This document shows, piece after piece, positions 15,919 to 23,497 of a DNA stretch of 35,549 nucleotides. The notes under the pieces are model-generated. The model had not been told where the DNA came from. It ran no database searches and worked only from the letters and a program-made list of their open reading frames with translations. Source of the stretch: an uncultured bacterium (lineage in GTDB: Bacteria > Patescibacteriota > Minisyncoccia > Phycocordibacterales > UBA9973); contig CALBMC010000066.1 of the NCBI GenBank assembly GCA_937895685.1, forward strand, positions 1-35,549. Reading direction: 5' to 3'. The position numbers and the translations under genes are program-made. Each line of letters opens with the position of its first letter. Positions within the stretch are counted from its first letter, which is position 1.

Positions 15919-16416
15919 TTAATCCTTAATTACTTCTTCTGTTTCTTCTACAGTTTCTGTAGCAGAATCATCTCCAACAAGTGCTTCTATTTGCTTATCA
16001 ATTTCTTCTTGAGACAATTGAGGAACATCTTTTTCCTTTGAGGAATCTCTTTTTCCTTTTGAAGAAAACTTCTTTCCTGCAACTGTGTTCTCAGCAACTG
16101 TTTTAACTAGAAGATATCTAATTATTTTTGAATCAGCAGAAGCGTATTCATCTATTTCTAGAACAGCTTCTGGGCTCATTTCAAATTTTAACCAACCGAA
16201 AAAAGATCGATCAAATCTCTCTTTTTTGTTTTCAATATCCTTGATTACTGTGTATTCAAGACGACATTCTGTTGGGAATTCTTCTTGTATGAATGTTGCT
16301 CCTTTCTCTGTGATTTTATCTTTCAGAGAAAACACAACAGCTCCCAGTTCCCCTTCTGAAATAGTTGGGACAACGTGGTATCCAAGTTCGTAAACTTGTG
16401 TTTTTTCTTTATCCAT
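15919..16416 (-). CDS. rpsF: Ribosomal protein bS6 with C-terminal acidic extension
   Basis: 165 aa. The ferredoxin-like bS6 core spans about residues 5-105 (YELGYHVVPTISEGELGAVV; RSFFGWLKFEMSPEAVLEID). About 55 extra residues follow, first Lys/Ser-rich and then very acidic (TETVEETEEVIKD end), so the protein is longer than the usual 95-130 aa. bS6 binds bS18 and 16S rRNA on the platform, and in many bacteria the bS6:bS18 pair also represses its own mRNA. First gene of rpsF-ssb-rpsR; its 93-nt upstream gap holds a strong folded element. Confidence 0.92.
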   Translation of the reverse strand: MDKEKTQVYELGYHVVPTISEGELGAVVFSLKDKITEKGATFIQEEFPTECRLEYTVIKDIENKKERFDRSFFGWLKFEMSPEAVLEIDEYASADSKIIRYLLVKTVAENTVAGKKFSSKGKRDSSKEKDVPQLSQEEIDKQIEALVGDDSATETVEETEEVIKD

Positions 16417-16441
16417 TTATTTTTAAAAATTTTGACTAAAA

Positions 16442-16490
16442 TCCCGCTTCGGACCAAGGCGGTCTGGTTTCAGGACCAGACCGAACGGGA
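16442..16490 (-). promoter_or_regulatory. Structured leader of rpsF, candidate bS6:bS18 autoregulatory element
   Basis: On the minus strand: outer helix TCCCG (16490-16486) / CGGGA (16446-16442), inner 9-bp helix CGGTCTGGT / ACCAGACCG (16483-16475 with 16468-16460), 6-nt loop, and a strongly lopsided internal loop (2 nt against 13 nt). The large side contains CCG (16452-16450), the trinucleotide reported as key in rpsF leaders bound by bS6:bS18. CGGGATTTT at its end could also terminate tatD transcripts. Confidence 0.5.
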
Positions 16491-16509
16491 CTCGAATAAT
16501 CTAACAGAA

Positions 16510-17277
16510 TTAGCCCTTTATGTCAAAAAACCGTCTAGCATTCTCTAATAAGGCAACCCGAACTTCTTCCTCTTCCAAACCCTTTATCCTAGCAATTGCC
16601 TTATAAACCTCCTCTACCATCCAAGGTTCGCAAGTTTTGCCTCTATGAGGCACTGGGGCGGCATAAGGAGCATCTGTTTCGGCCATTATTGACTCTAGGG
16701 GCAAAAATCTTATCACCTCGTCATAGTCACCCGAGAAGGTTATTGGTCCATCGAAACTCATTGTGTGACCTCTTGCGAGTGCTCTCTTTGCAATATCTAC
16801 ATTGCCAACGAAAAAATGAAAATTTGCCTTTACACCAGAATCTTCCAAAATATTCAAAACTTCTTCGTATGTATCCATACTTCCCTTGCTTGGACGTGCA
16901 TGAATCATAAGAGGCTTCCCTACTTTAATAGCGAGCTCAATATGCTTTTTGAAAATTTCCTTCTGGCGAATTTTTGACTCCTCACTTTCATTTCGAAAAT
17001 AATCCAAACCTGTTTCTCCTATCGCAACAACTTTTGGATTTTTCGCGAGCTCTTCCAGCTCTTCGTTCCATTCTTCTTCATGATTCGGATGTATCCCAAC
17101 TGTCGCATATAGAAAATCATTTTCCTCCGCAAGACGAACAGCTTCGCGACTTGTTGCGAGTTCTGTTCCAACTGTGATTGTCGCAACTCCACGCTCTTTC
17201 ATTCGTTCTATTACTTCATTTTGGTTTTCCAAAAGCGGTGAGAGATTTAGATGTGAATGTATGTCGATATATTTCAT
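16510..17277 (-). CDS. tatD: TatD-family metal-dependent hydrolase (3'-5' DNase type)
   Basis: 255 aa, the normal length. All metal-binding landmarks are present in order: IDIHSHL (H7, H9), GIHPNHEEEW, AIGETGLDYFR with the bridging Glu, MIHARPS, HFFVG and ETDAPY. TatD enzymes are TIM-barrel metallohydrolases, often 3'-5' exonucleases on DNA or RNA, sometimes D-aminoacyl-tRNA deacylase-like. The start has a TAAAAT box (17293-17288) 10 nt upstream and no Shine-Dalgarno. Its end lies 93 nt before rpsF, the space being filled by the leader hairpin. Confidence 0.93.
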   Translation of the reverse strand: MKYIDIHSHLNLSPLLENQNEVIERMKERGVATITVGTELATSREAVRLAEENDFLYATVGIHPNHEEEWNEELEELAKNPKVVAIGETGLDYFRNESEESKIRQKEIFKKHIELAIKVGKPLMIHARPSKGSMDTYEEVLNILEDSGVKANFHFFVGNVDIAKRALARGHTMSFDGPITFSGDYDEVIRFLPLESIMAETDAPYAAPVPHRGKTCEPWMVEEVYKAIARIKGLEEEEVRVALLENARRFFDIKG

Positions 17278-17321
17278 AAGTTTATAGATTTTAGTTTAAT
17301 GGTTTAGGAAAAATAAGGCAA

Positions 17322-17351
17322 ATAAAAAAGCCTGGGGTAAATCCAGGCTTT
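17322..17351 (-). terminator. Intrinsic terminator of the 17357-18235 gene
   Basis: Stem AAAGCCTGG (17327-17335) / CCAGGCTTT (17343-17351), 7-nt loop, followed on the minus strand by a six-T run. It begins 5 nt past the stop codon. Confidence 0.9.
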
Positions 17352-17356
17352 AAAGT

Positions 17357-18235
17357 TTACACTGCGGTTGGTGTAACATTTTTCTCTGGCCTATATATTA
17401 GCCACTGAAAAATAAAACCGAGCCCCACAGCTATTACAGAAACCTGCCATAAATCAAGTTCCGTATATATGTTATACATGACTATATAGCATATAGCCAT
17501 AATTGGGTAAAATATAATTCTTATGCTTCTTTCCAGTGGATAACTGCCGTTATTTCTAGAAATCATAAACAGATAAAACGCAGCGCATGCAACAAGCAAC
17601 AGCCATGTTATGGTGCGATATGTATAGAAAGGGGTCACATCACAAGTGGCAGCAAGCAAAAAAATAATAGTTAACAGGCCCAAGATAAATGATACTGCTA
17701 CGGGAAGATCGCTAAACGCTTCATCTGCATACCATTTTCTAAATGATAACATTGAGCATCCGGAAAAAAATAAAATGGACAAAAGAAAAATAAGATTTTC
17801 TGCCGCAAAGACATTTTTCACATTTGAAATATGCTTCCCGTAAATTTTTTTATTTTCTTTATCCATAAACAAATTTAGTTTAACTTCAGTATTTTTTGCT
17901 ACGAAACCGAAATTTAAAAACTTCCTTGTATCATAAACTTCTTTGTATTCTATAGCTCCGTTTTCATATAGATTGCCCATCTGAATATTATTCAAATACC
18001 AGTTTGAGTCTGAGAGAGTAAAACTCTCGACTGGATACTCAAATGAACGGCGTATAGTGCAATTATTGATCGAATCGCAGGTCTTCTGATCGATCTGGAT
18101 ATTGTGTATATACCAGATCTCATTTGCAACCCTTTTGGTTTCAACCCCGATCTCTTTCGTATCGCGAGCGACTTCTGCTTTCACAGAAGAAGATAATGCC
18201 AATATTGTCATGGCAAAGAACATGATTTTTTTCAT
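17357..18235 (-). CDS. Unknown membrane protein with signal peptide, outer domain and five membrane helices
   Basis: 292 aa. Signal peptide 1-20 (KKIMFFAMTILALSSSVKA), a soluble outward domain about 21-145 with a Cys pair (C53, C59) that could form a disulphide, then about five membrane helices (147-164, 178-197, 207-226, 239-256, 263-281) and a short basic tail. The plan recalls the sensor half of 7TM-type extracellular receptors but no signalling domain follows, so a function cannot be named. It is a one-gene unit: own promoter right behind the metG stop, own terminator. Confidence 0.65.
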   Translation of the reverse strand: MKKIMFFAMTILALSSSVKAEVARDTKEIGVETKRVANEIWYIHNIQIDQKTCDSINNCTIRRSFEYPVESFTLSDSNWYLNNIQMGNLYENGAIEYKEVYDTRKFLNFGFVAKNTEVKLNLFMDKENKKIYGKHISNVKNVFAAENLIFLLSILFFSGCSMLSFRKWYADEAFSDLPVAVSFILGLLTIIFLLAATCDVTPFYTYRTITWLLLVACAAFYLFMISRNNGSYPLERSIRIIFYPIMAICYIVMYNIYTELDLWQVSVIAVGLGFIFQWLIYRPEKNVTPTAV

Positions 18236-18258
18236 AGTAATCGTTTTTGTTTTCCGAA

Positions 18259-18287
18259 ATACTACAATATTTTATTTTATTAGTCAA
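18259..18287 (-). promoter_or_regulatory. Promoter of the signal-peptide/5-TM gene
   Basis: On the minus strand TTGACT (18287-18282), 17-bp spacer, TAGTAT (18264-18259). The -35 starts 4 nt past the metG stop codon. The leader is about 16 nt. Confidence 0.6.
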
Positions 18288-18290
18288 TAT

Positions 18291-19730
18291 TTATTCTACT
18301 CTCAAAAATAGAGGTTTTTCTGGTTTTTTGTTTAGTTTGATTTGTGCTTTTAGATAAACATTTGTCTCAGGCATTATCGGATTCAACATTCGAGCGATTG
18401 TATATAGTTCCAAAACAAGTTCAGTTATTATTTGTTTACCTTTTTCTATATCAACCTTCACAACCTTGAAAGGTTCTTCTCTCTGTATTTTTTCATCGAG
18501 CGCTTGGATTCTTTTCCAAACAAAATCACATGCTTTTTGTATATCGTATTTTTCTAGGTAATCAAAGAATTCTTGCGGAATTGAATTCTCAGGAATCTCA
18601 GGACACTTTTCCAAATATTTTTCAGAAAGAGTAAGGATTCTTGAAGTTAAGTTCCCAAGTCCGTTTGCTAGCCCTGCATTATAAGAATCTTTAAATCGCT
18701 CTAGCGTAAAAGGAGAATCTTCGAAGCTAGACACTTCTTTCAAAAGGAAGAATCGGAGTGCATCTGTACCGTATTCACGAGCAATATCTTTTGGATCAAC
18801 TGTGTTTCCAAGACTCTTACTCATCTTTACTCCACCATCTGCTGTGATGTGACCATTTACAACTATTTTATGAGAGTTTGGTAGCCCTGCAGCCATAAGC
18901 ATCGCTTGCCACATAGCACCTTGAAAACGAGTATTGTCCTTACCACAATACTGAGTCGGTGTTCCATTTACCCAAAATTTTTCAAATGTTTCCATATCAG
19001 TAGGATATCCAACGTTTGCTATATAGTTCACAAGCGCATCGAACCAAACATACATAACATGATCCGGATTACCAGGTACTGCTATCCCCCATGGCATTTT
19101 TAATTTCAGTCTTGATATTGAAAAATCTTGAAGTCCACGCTCCACAAAAGCTTTTATCTCATTGAAACGAAATTCTGGAACAATAAAATCTTGATTTTTT
19201 TCATAAAAATCTAAAAGGGGTTTTTGGAAAGCGCTGTATTTGAAAAAATAGTTTTCCTCGTCTATCAGTTCGAGCTCCATGTTTGGGTGATCAGGACACT
19301 TACCATCTACGAGTTCAGAATCTGTTTTTTCACTCTCACAACCAACACAATACTTTGTCTGGTAGTTTTTTAGATATATGTATCCATTTTTTTCTACAAG
19401 CTTCCAGAACTCTTGAGCAGACTTTATGTGTCGCTCGTCGCTTGTGCGGATAAAATGGATTTTGTCACTTACGCCAAAAAGTTTTACAGACTCATAAAAT
19501 TTCTCGACATTTTGGTCTACAAAAGTTTTTACATCCATTCCATGCTCCTCAGCTTTTTTAAAAATCTTGCTTCCGTGCTCATCTGTTCCAGAGTTAAAAA
19601 ACACCTCCTCACCAATTAATTCGTGATACCTAGCAATGGCGTCTGCACGCACAAACTCGAGCGCGTGGCCCATATGAAGCTCCGCGTTAACATACGGCAA
19701 TGTTGTTGTTATATAGAAAGGTTTGGACAT
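18291..19730 (-). CDS. metG: Methionyl-tRNA synthetase, short form
   Basis: 479 aa. Class I motifs: HIGH variant HMGH (19-22) after YITTTLPYVNAEL, and KMSKS in GGVKMSKSLGNTVDP. The connective domain has a CVGC pair plus a later CPDH, so at least part of the zinc knuckle is kept. The anticodon-binding helical domain follows (PIMPETN near the end). It stops after the core enzyme and lacks the extra C-terminal OB dimerisation domain of longer MetRS. It charges tRNA-Met. An extended -10 (TGGTAATAT) ends 10 nt before the ATG. Confidence 0.96.
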   Translation of the reverse strand: MSKPFYITTTLPYVNAELHMGHALEFVRADAIARYHELIGEEVFFNSGTDEHGSKIFKKAEEHGMDVKTFVDQNVEKFYESVKLFGVSDKIHFIRTSDERHIKSAQEFWKLVEKNGYIYLKNYQTKYCVGCESEKTDSELVDGKCPDHPNMELELIDEENYFFKYSAFQKPLLDFYEKNQDFIVPEFRFNEIKAFVERGLQDFSISRLKLKMPWGIAVPGNPDHVMYVWFDALVNYIANVGYPTDMETFEKFWVNGTPTQYCGKDNTRFQGAMWQAMLMAAGLPNSHKIVVNGHITADGGVKMSKSLGNTVDPKDIAREYGTDALRFFLLKEVSSFEDSPFTLERFKDSYNAGLANGLGNLTSRILTLSEKYLEKCPEIPENSIPQEFFDYLEKYDIQKACDFVWKRIQALDEKIQREEPFKVVKVDIEKGKQIITELVLELYTIARMLNPIMPETNVYLKAQIKLNKKPEKPLFLRVE

Positions 19731-19740
19731 CAGTGTATTG

Positions 19741-19749
19741 ATATTACCA
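19741..19749 (-). promoter_or_regulatory. Extended -10 promoter of metG
   Basis: TGG-TAATAT on the minus strand (19749-19741), ending 10 nt before the metG ATG; a leader of about 3 nt is predicted. Confidence 0.45.
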
Positions 19750-19790
19750 GAAGTAGAATTAGAATAAAAATCAGTTATTTCCCTACTCGT

Positions 19791-19828
19791 CCCGTAGCAT
19801 CCTGAGCCTGTCGAAGGATTGCTATGGG
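19791..19828. repeat. REP-like intergenic palindrome
   Basis: CCCGTAGCA (19791-19799) pairs with TGCTATGGG (19820-19828; 9 positions, one G-U), and inside it TCCT (19800-19803) pairs with AGGA (19815-19818) around GAGCCTGTCGA, with one bulged T. The core CCTGAGCCTGTCGAAGG resembles a short palindrome I recall from intergenic spaces of many unrelated bacteria. It lies between the permease stop and the metG start; no U-run follows. Confidence 0.55.
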
Positions 19829-19838
19829 ATAAAATTGT

Positions 19839-20894
19839 TTAGACATTATCTCTCTCAGACTCTTTCTTCTTTTCAATATCTCCCATGTATTCCATCAAGA
19901 ATACCGCGACTGGGATTGCAATAATCAAACCCCAAAAGCCGGCCAATTTTGCTCCAATAAGAAGAGACAGGATTGCCACAAGTGGCGGCACTCCTGTTGC
20001 TCTTCTTACGATAAGTGGGCCAATAAGATAATTCTCTAGTTGTTGCAATATGATAAAGAATGCTCCAGTCACAAGCATTAGTGTAAGTCCGCCATCAAAG
20101 AAAGACAGTGTTACTGCTGGAATAATTGCGAGGATCAATCCATATGGAATAAGTTCAGAAACGGCGGCTACTAGAGCAAGAATAAAAGCATAGTCTACTC
20201 CAATAATTAGAAGACCGATGAATGTTAGAAATCCAATTATGAGACCCAGAACCATCTGCCCCTGAACCCAAAGAGAAATTTTTCTTTCAACTCTGTTCCA
20301 AAGATCAACAACATAAGCCTCTTTTTTAAGTGGTGTAACTATTTTAAGAAATTTCTCAATTCCCTTCTCTTCTACAGAAAGATAAAAAGATATTATAAAA
20401 ATAAGGATTAAGTTAACAACTCCTCCGAAGATGAAGCTAACAGTTCCAAAGAATGTTCCAGAAACTCCATCAAGAAATCCTTTTGCTCCAGCAACCAGCT
20501 CTGCAACCGGCGCACCTCCACTTACATCATTTATGGCATTCTTTGCATCTCCAACAGAATTGATTGATTGAATAATATTACTATCAGGGAAAAAATCAGA
20601 AACTGATTTTATTAAAGAAGAGACTTCGCCTGTAAGAACCGGGACAAGTGCATAAAATAGCCCCGCCAAAATTGCGACGCCTAAAGCATAGACCATCACG
20701 ACAGCTGCCGTTCTTGGGATTTTTAGCTTAGTTAATCGATTAGACGCTGACTCTACAAAAGAAGCAATAACAATAGCCGTTAGGAAAATAAGAACCACGT
20801 CCCAGAGGAAAACGAACAGATAAATCATTATCCCGAAGAAAAAGAAATTAAATATAGTCGATCGACTAAGTGTGATGTTTATCTTGTCTTGCAT
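19839..20894 (-). CDS. AI-2E / PerM family membrane permease
   Basis: 351 aa. Typical layout: two N-terminal membrane helices, a short and a third helix, a soluble extracellular segment (about 90-150, SVSDFFPDSNIIQSINSVG), then five or so helices with the family core FLTFIGLLIIGVDYAFILAL, VSELIPYGLILAIIPAV and GVPPLVAILSLLIGAKLAGF. Members move small molecules or ions; some export autoinducer-2 or act as Na+/H+ antiporters, so the substrate cannot be named. 19 nt after the M16 peptidase gene, but an extended -10 sits right at its start, so it may have its own promoter. Confidence 0.88.
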   Translation of the reverse strand: MQDKINITLSRSTIFNFFFFGIMIYLFVFLWDVVLIFLTAIVIASFVESASNRLTKLKIPRTAAVVMVYALGVAILAGLFYALVPVLTGEVSSLIKSVSDFFPDSNIIQSINSVGDAKNAINDVSGGAPVAELVAGAKGFLDGVSGTFFGTVSFIFGGVVNLILIFIISFYLSVEEKGIEKFLKIVTPLKKEAYVVDLWNRVERKISLWVQGQMVLGLIIGFLTFIGLLIIGVDYAFILALVAAVSELIPYGLILAIIPAVTLSFFDGGLTLMLVTGAFFIILQQLENYLIGPLIVRRATGVPPLVAILSLLIGAKLAGFWGLIIAIPVAVFLMEYMGDIEKKKESERDNV

Positions 20895-20900
20895 ATTAAA

Positions 20901-20909
20901 ATATTAACA
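20901..20909 (-). promoter_or_regulatory. Extended -10 promoter of the permease gene (leaderless candidate)
   Basis: TGT-TAATAT on the minus strand (20909-20901), 6 nt before the ATG at 20894, overlapping the gap after the M16 peptidase stop. Confidence 0.45.
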
Positions 20910-20913
20910 CAGT

Positions 20914-22188
20914 TTAGTCCCTGAGACGAAGAACCTTTTTCAACTTAACTTCATCGTGTCCTGGGCCCACAACAGCTAGATTAAGGCCCTCTTCCCTAAA
21001 GATAAGCTTTGCCACGCTTTGAATATCCTTAGCTGACACCTTTCTTATCTTTTTCTCAATCTCTTCAGGGGTCAATATCTTCCCACGAAGAACTTCTGCC
21101 CCACCAAAATACATAGCAGCATCATCACTAGACTCAACAGACATTCCAAGAGTCCCCACTGCATATTCTTTTGCCTTATCTAATTCTTTTTTATCAACAA
21201 GTTCAACTGTTAGTTTTTTACATTCAACCAAGATCTCTCGCACAACTTCTTCAAGTCTTTTGGTATCAACTCCAGCATTTATTTCAAAAACCCCATGATC
21301 TGTATGAGTGTCGTTACCTGCAAGAATATAATAACAAACTCCCATTTCCTCACGCATTTTTACAAACAACCTTGAACTCATTCCTTTTCCTAAGATTGTA
21401 GCTAGCAGATGAATTGCCATATTCCTCTTGTCGTGTAAATCAAAAGATCGGAAACCAAGAGCGATGTGTGTTTGATCACTTGCCCTCTTTCTGTAGGCTA
21501 AAACTGATGCAGTCTGATTTTCTATTACCTTTTTCTTTCCTTGTTTTTTAGATTTTTTAATATCACCAAAATATTTATTAGCAAGGGAAAGAGCTTTTTC
21601 ACTTTTTACATCTCCCGCAATAACAACAACCGTTGCCTCTGGAACATAATGCTGATCTCGATATTTAACAAAATCTTTTCTTGAAAAAGACATGACTGTT
21701 TCTTTGCTTCCAATTATGTCCCAACCCGCAGGCTGATCTCCATAAAGAGTTGTATATAAAAGTTTTGGAGCCAGAGACTGCGGAGTGTCTTCATACATGT
21801 TTATTTCTTCAATTATCACACCCTTTTCCTTTGTTATTTCTTCTTCCGGCAGAGTTGAGTTTTTATAGATATCACTAATTATATCTACAAACTTCTCAAC
21901 ATGATCATTGCTTCCTTTTGCGTAATATCCTGTGCACTCAGAACCCGTAAAAGCATTAGAGATACTTCCAAGTGAATCAAGCTCATGAGATATATCTTTT
22001 GCGGTCTTTCTTTTCTCAGTTCCCTTGAAATACATATGCTCAAGAAAGTGAGAAAGCCCTGAAGTTTCCTTTGTCTCATACTTTGAACCAGCTTCTACAA
22101 GAGTTAGAACTGTGCAAGTTGGATTCCCCTTCATTGGCACAGAAATAACCCTTATCCCATTTTTGAGTTTGAATTTTTTGTATTGCAT
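20914..22188 (-). CDS. M16-family zinc peptidase (pitrilysin/processing-peptidase type)
   Basis: 424 aa. The inverted zinc motif H47-F-L-E50-H51 (GLSHFLEHMYFKGT) and the third ligand in KGVIIEEINMYED (E127 or E128) are intact, followed by the second, non-catalytic M16 half (about 190-420) with GKGMSSRLFVKMREEMGVCY. It has no signal peptide, so it is probably cytoplasmic and degrades or processes peptides; similar genes often flank polynucleotide phosphorylase, which is not here. Its ATG directly abuts the glyQS stop (TAAATG), showing translational coupling. Confidence 0.93.
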   Translation of the reverse strand: MQYKKFKLKNGIRVISVPMKGNPTCTVLTLVEAGSKYETKETSGLSHFLEHMYFKGTEKRKTAKDISHELDSLGSISNAFTGSECTGYYAKGSNDHVEKFVDIISDIYKNSTLPEEEITKEKGVIIEEINMYEDTPQSLAPKLLYTTLYGDQPAGWDIIGSKETVMSFSRKDFVKYRDQHYVPEATVVVIAGDVKSEKALSLANKYFGDIKKSKKQGKKKVIENQTASVLAYRKRASDQTHIALGFRSFDLHDKRNMAIHLLATILGKGMSSRLFVKMREEMGVCYYILAGNDTHTDHGVFEINAGVDTKRLEEVVREILVECKKLTVELVDKKELDKAKEYAVGTLGMSVESSDDAAMYFGGAEVLRGKILTPEEIEKKIRKVSAKDIQSVAKLIFREEGLNLAVVGPGHDEVKLKKVLRLRD

Positions 22189-23493
22189 TTAGTTTATTTT
22201 TGAATTTAAGTAAGAAGAAAGGTTTTCAATTTTTATTCTCTCTTGAGAACCTGTATCACGGTCTCGAACAGTCACTTCCCCATCCTCCAGTGTTTCGAAG
22301 TCTACAACGATACAAAACGGTGTTCCAATTTCATCTTGTCTTCTGTATCTTTTACCAATGTTTCCATTGTCGTCATAAGCTACATTTCCAAATTCTTTCT
22401 TTAAGCTTACAAATATTTCTCTAGCCTTTGAAACAAGTTCTGGTTTATTTTTCAATAGTGGCGACACGGCACAAAGAATTGGAGCAATAGAAGGCTTGAA
22501 TTTCAGATACTCACGGACCTCTCCATTCATTTCGTCTTCCCTGTAGGCTGACAACATAAGAGCAAGAAAAGCTCGGTCTGCACCAAAAGAAGGCTCAATG
22601 CAATGAGGAATTATTTTCACTCCATTTTCTTCGTCTACGTAATCAAGTTTATGAGTTTTTAAATCGTAATCTGTTCTATAAGCCAAACCGAAAAGTTCTT
22701 TTCTTCCAAAAGGATAATCAAACTCGAAATCTATTGTCTTCTTTGAGTAAAAGGCTCTGTCTTCATCTGAAACTAGTAGTTCATGAGTTTTTTCTGGATC
22801 AATTCCAACTTCTTCAATCCACTCAGTCATCGCGTCTTTCCAAAAATCAAAATACTTTTCTCCATCTTCTGGTCGAACAAAATACTCTATTTCCATCTGC
22901 TCGAACTCACGTTGACGAAAAAGAAAATCTCTCGGAGTTATTTCATTGCGAAAAGCCTTTCCAATTTGAGCAATCCCAAAAGGAAGCTTCGGGTGATATG
23001 CATCTACTACATTTTTGAAATTAACAAATATTCCTTGAGCTGTTTCTGGACGAAGGTATGAGATCGCTGAAGAATCTTCGGACGCTCCAACTTTTGTCTG
23101 GAACATCATATTAAACTGTTTTGGTTCACCCAATTTGCCACCACAGTCAGCACACTTTTCTTTGTCTTCTATTTGGTCGGCACGAAATCTTTTTTTGCAT
23201 TTTTCACATTCAACCATCGGGTCAGCAAAATTGTCCACATGTCCTGTTGCTTGCCAAACCTCTTGTCGCATTAAAATAGCGGCACGAATACCAAACATGT
23301 TTTCTTGGTTTGAAACAAACTTTGTCCACCAAGATGTTTTTATATTATCGAGCAGTTCATTTCCCAAGTGTCCATAATCAAAAGCCCCTGCCAATCCCCC
23401 ATATATCTCAGATCCCTGAAACACGAAACCGCGTCTCTTGCACAGAGACACGATTTTTTCCATCACATTAGAATTTTCTTGATTTTCTTTCAT
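22189..23493 (-). CDS. glyQS: Glycyl-tRNA synthetase, alpha2 (eukaryote/archaea-like) type
   Basis: 434 aa. Class II synthetase: N-terminal RRGFVFQGSEIYGGLAGAFD, a zinc-finger-like insert with CEKC and CADC, RPETAQGIFVNFKNVV, motif 2 with FRNEITPRDFLFRQREFEQM, motif 3 region PSFGADRAFLALM, and an anticodon-binding domain at the end (about 335-434). This is the homodimeric form, not the GlyQ/GlyS alpha2beta2 form of E. coli. It charges tRNA-Gly. Some CPR lineages read UGA as Gly, but all reading frames here end normally, TGA stops included (ftsK, the 274-aa gene), so there is no sign of recoding. Confidence 0.95.
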   Translation of the reverse strand: MKENQENSNVMEKIVSLCKRRGFVFQGSEIYGGLAGAFDYGHLGNELLDNIKTSWWTKFVSNQENMFGIRAAILMRQEVWQATGHVDNFADPMVECEKCKKRFRADQIEDKEKCADCGGKLGEPKQFNMMFQTKVGASEDSSAISYLRPETAQGIFVNFKNVVDAYHPKLPFGIAQIGKAFRNEITPRDFLFRQREFEQMEIEYFVRPEDGEKYFDFWKDAMTEWIEEVGIDPEKTHELLVSDEDRAFYSKKTIDFEFDYPFGRKELFGLAYRTDYDLKTHKLDYVDEENGVKIIPHCIEPSFGADRAFLALMLSAYREDEMNGEVREYLKFKPSIAPILCAVSPLLKNKPELVSKAREIFVSLKKEFGNVAYDDNGNIGKRYRRQDEIGTPFCIVVDFETLEDGEVTVRDRDTGSQERIKIENLSSYLNSKIN

Positions 23494-23497
23494 ATCT

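Noticed and set aside
22189..23493. UGA-to-glycine recoding, known from some CPR lineages
   Set aside because: Genes end at normal stops, including TGA (ftsK, the 274-aa gene), and no conserved Gly position is replaced by TGA.
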